Assembly: GCA_039030395.1 (NCBI GenBank)
Contig: JBCCEF010000014.1
Coordinates: 1 to 64,000 of the forward strand
Length of the DNA: 64,000 nt
Origin: Acidobacteriota bacterium
Lineage (GTDB): Bacteria; Acidobacteriota; Thermoanaerobaculia; Multivoradales; JBCCEF01
Direction: 5' to 3'
Part shown: positions 63,054-64,000 of the stretch, one piece after another
Position numbering within the stretch: position 1 is the stretch's first letter
Layout of the letters: each line of letters opens with the position of its first letter
Position numbers and translations under genes: made by a program
Notes under the pieces: generated by a model
Seen by the model: the letters and a program-made list of their open reading frames with translations, nothing else
What the model was told of the DNA's origin: nothing
Database searches by the model: none

Positions 63054-64000
63054 ATGGCTGACCACTCACACGAGCACCACCCGGAGCTCGGTTTTTGGCG
63101 TAAATACGTATTCTCCGTCGACCACAAGGTCATCGGAATCCAGTACGCCATCACCGGCCTGCTGTTCCTGCTCATGGGCTTCTGCCTGATGATGCTGATG
63201 CGCTGGCAGCTCGCCTATCCGGGCGAAGCGCTCCCCATCCTCGGCTCACTCTTCGGAGAGGACAAGATGCCCGGCGGCATCATGCTGCCGGAGTTCTACA
63301 ACCAATTGGGCGCCATGCACGGCACCATCATGGTGTTCTTGGGGGTCGTGCCGCTGGCCGTCGGCGGCTTTGGCAACTACGTGGTACCGCTCCAAATCGG
63401 CGCGCCGGACATGGCCTTCCCGCGCCTCAACATGATGAGCTACTGGGTGTACCTGATGGGCGGCCTGGTAATGGTCGCCAGCTTCTTCGTCCCCGGCGGC
63501 GCCGCCCAGTCCGGCTGGACCTCATACCCGCCGCTGGCGAACATCGCCTCGTCCGGTCAGACATTCTGGCTTTTGGGCATGGTGCTCCTGATCACCTCGT
63601 CGCTCTTCGGCGCGGTCAACTTCATCACCACCATCATCCAGCTCCGCGCCGATGGCCTGACCTTCTTCAAGCTGCCCTTCTTCGTGTGGGCGCAGTTCGT
63701 GACGGCCTTCCTCCTGCTGTTGGCCTTCCCGCCGCTCGAGGCGGCCGGCTTCATGCAGTTGATGGACCGCCTGATGGACACCAGCTTCTTCATGCCCTCC
63801 GGTTTGGTGGTGTCCGGCGAAGTGCTCCAGAACTCCGGCGGCGGCAGCCCGCTTCTGTGGCAGCACCTGTTCTGGTTCCTCGCCCACCCGGAAGTCTACG
63901 TGCTGATCCTGCCGGCCCTGGGCATCGTCGCCGAAGTGATCGCCAACAACACCCGGAAGCCCCTGTGGGGCTACAAGTCGCTGGTCTACTCGGTGATCTT
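63054..64000 (+). CDS. ctaD: Cytochrome c oxidase subunit I (aa3 type), cut by the window end
   Basis: The first 315 residues of haem-copper oxidase subunit I. The frame stays open to the last base. The haem-binding histidine is in GAMHGTIMVF and the CuB site begins at HLFWFLAHPEVYVLILP; VVPLAVGGFGNYVVPLQIGA and SYWVYLMGGLVM are typical of the membrane helices before it. The insert LMDTSFFMPSGLVVSGEV before the CuB histidine is of the kind often seen in oxidases linked to alternative complex III. It would reduce oxygen with electrons from the cupredoxin or a cytochrome. A GGGGGCGG ribosome-like site precedes the ATG. Confidence 0.93.
   Translation, partial: MADHSHEHHPELGFWRKYVFSVDHKVIGIQYAITGLLFLLMGFCLMMLMRWQLAYPGEALPILGSLFGEDKMPGGIMLPEFYNQLGAMHGTIMVFLGVVPLAVGGFGNYVVPLQIGAPDMAFPRLNMMSYWVYLMGGLVMVASFFVPGGAAQSGWTSYPPLANIASSGQTFWLLGMVLLITSSLFGAVNFITTIIQLRADGLTFFKLPFFVWAQFVTAFLLLLAFPPLEAAGFMQLMDRLMDTSFFMPSGLVVSGEVLQNSGGGSPLLWQHLFWFLAHPEVYVLILPALGIVAEVIANNTRKPLWGYKSLVYSVI

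Overview
The window is GC-rich bacterial chromosome, probably from an Acidobacteriota member close to Thermoanaerobaculia. This is inferred from the two VWFA-related proteins of the acidobacterial type (one joined to a GWxTD-like region), the large secreted proteins built of carboxypeptidase-regulatory-like domains, the B12-dependent ribonucleotide reductase, and the alternative complex III genes next to a cytochrome oxidase. No rRNA, tRNA or CRISPR was seen. Coding density is high, with many 1-4 nt gene overlaps.

Layout. 1-210: right end of an IS3-family element, seven bases past the polA stop. 218-5128: polA, a GlsB-type membrane protein, a small SelW/Rdx-type selenoprotein with an in-frame TGA and a SECIS-like hairpin, and an exported aminopeptidase P. 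5472-21694: the most remarkable block, with genes for an exported VWA protein, a 1257-residue tubulin/FtsZ-like protein (GGTGSG loop), a second giant protein that looks like a degenerate tubulin partner, a membrane-embedded helicase-like ATPase and a lipoprotein, plus a convergent OmpA/MotB-like protein. It matches the class of FtsZ-like/VWA/OmpA systems proposed for membrane remodelling (Makarova and Koonin 2010), but its exact composition looks unusual. 21910-30857: a VOC protein, a WYL regulator, two paralogous secreted multidomain proteins, and an ECF sigma factor overlapping a YfbK-like VWA membrane protein. 31022-39327: RlmD-type methyltransferase, MBL hydrolase, GAPDH-like protein, a cysteine-pair protein, an SGNH-like protein, a VWFA protein, an OmpA lipoprotein and a TlpA thioredoxin. 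39921-47749: nrdJ divergent from a methylmalonyl-CoA mutase chain, FIST and PAS-GGDEF-EAL genes. 47693-49104: a REP-associated tyrosine transposase (RAYT) bracketed by inverted pairs of REP-like repeats. 49112-57151: rhomboid protease, a VWFA/GWxTD protein, a YhaM-like HD nuclease, a PH-like membrane protein whose coding region has been filled with the same REP-like repeat, a small secreted protein, and a zinc-finger/helical-repeat protein. 57370-64000: hemY, then actC-actD-actF, a blue-copper protein and cytochrome c oxidase subunit I (cut by the window end).

How the parts work together. The tubulin-like block reads as one machine spanning the envelope: a cytosolic filament or GTPase pair, an inner-membrane ATPase, and periplasmic VWA, lipoprotein and OmpA-like parts. 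The respiratory block would pass electrons from quinol through an ACIII-like membrane module to a cupredoxin and then to the oxidase, but actA, actB and actE are not present here. REP-like repeats shared between the RAYT locus, the PH-like gene, the GGDEF-EAL gene end and an intergenic site suggest that the RAYT has shaped this chromosome.
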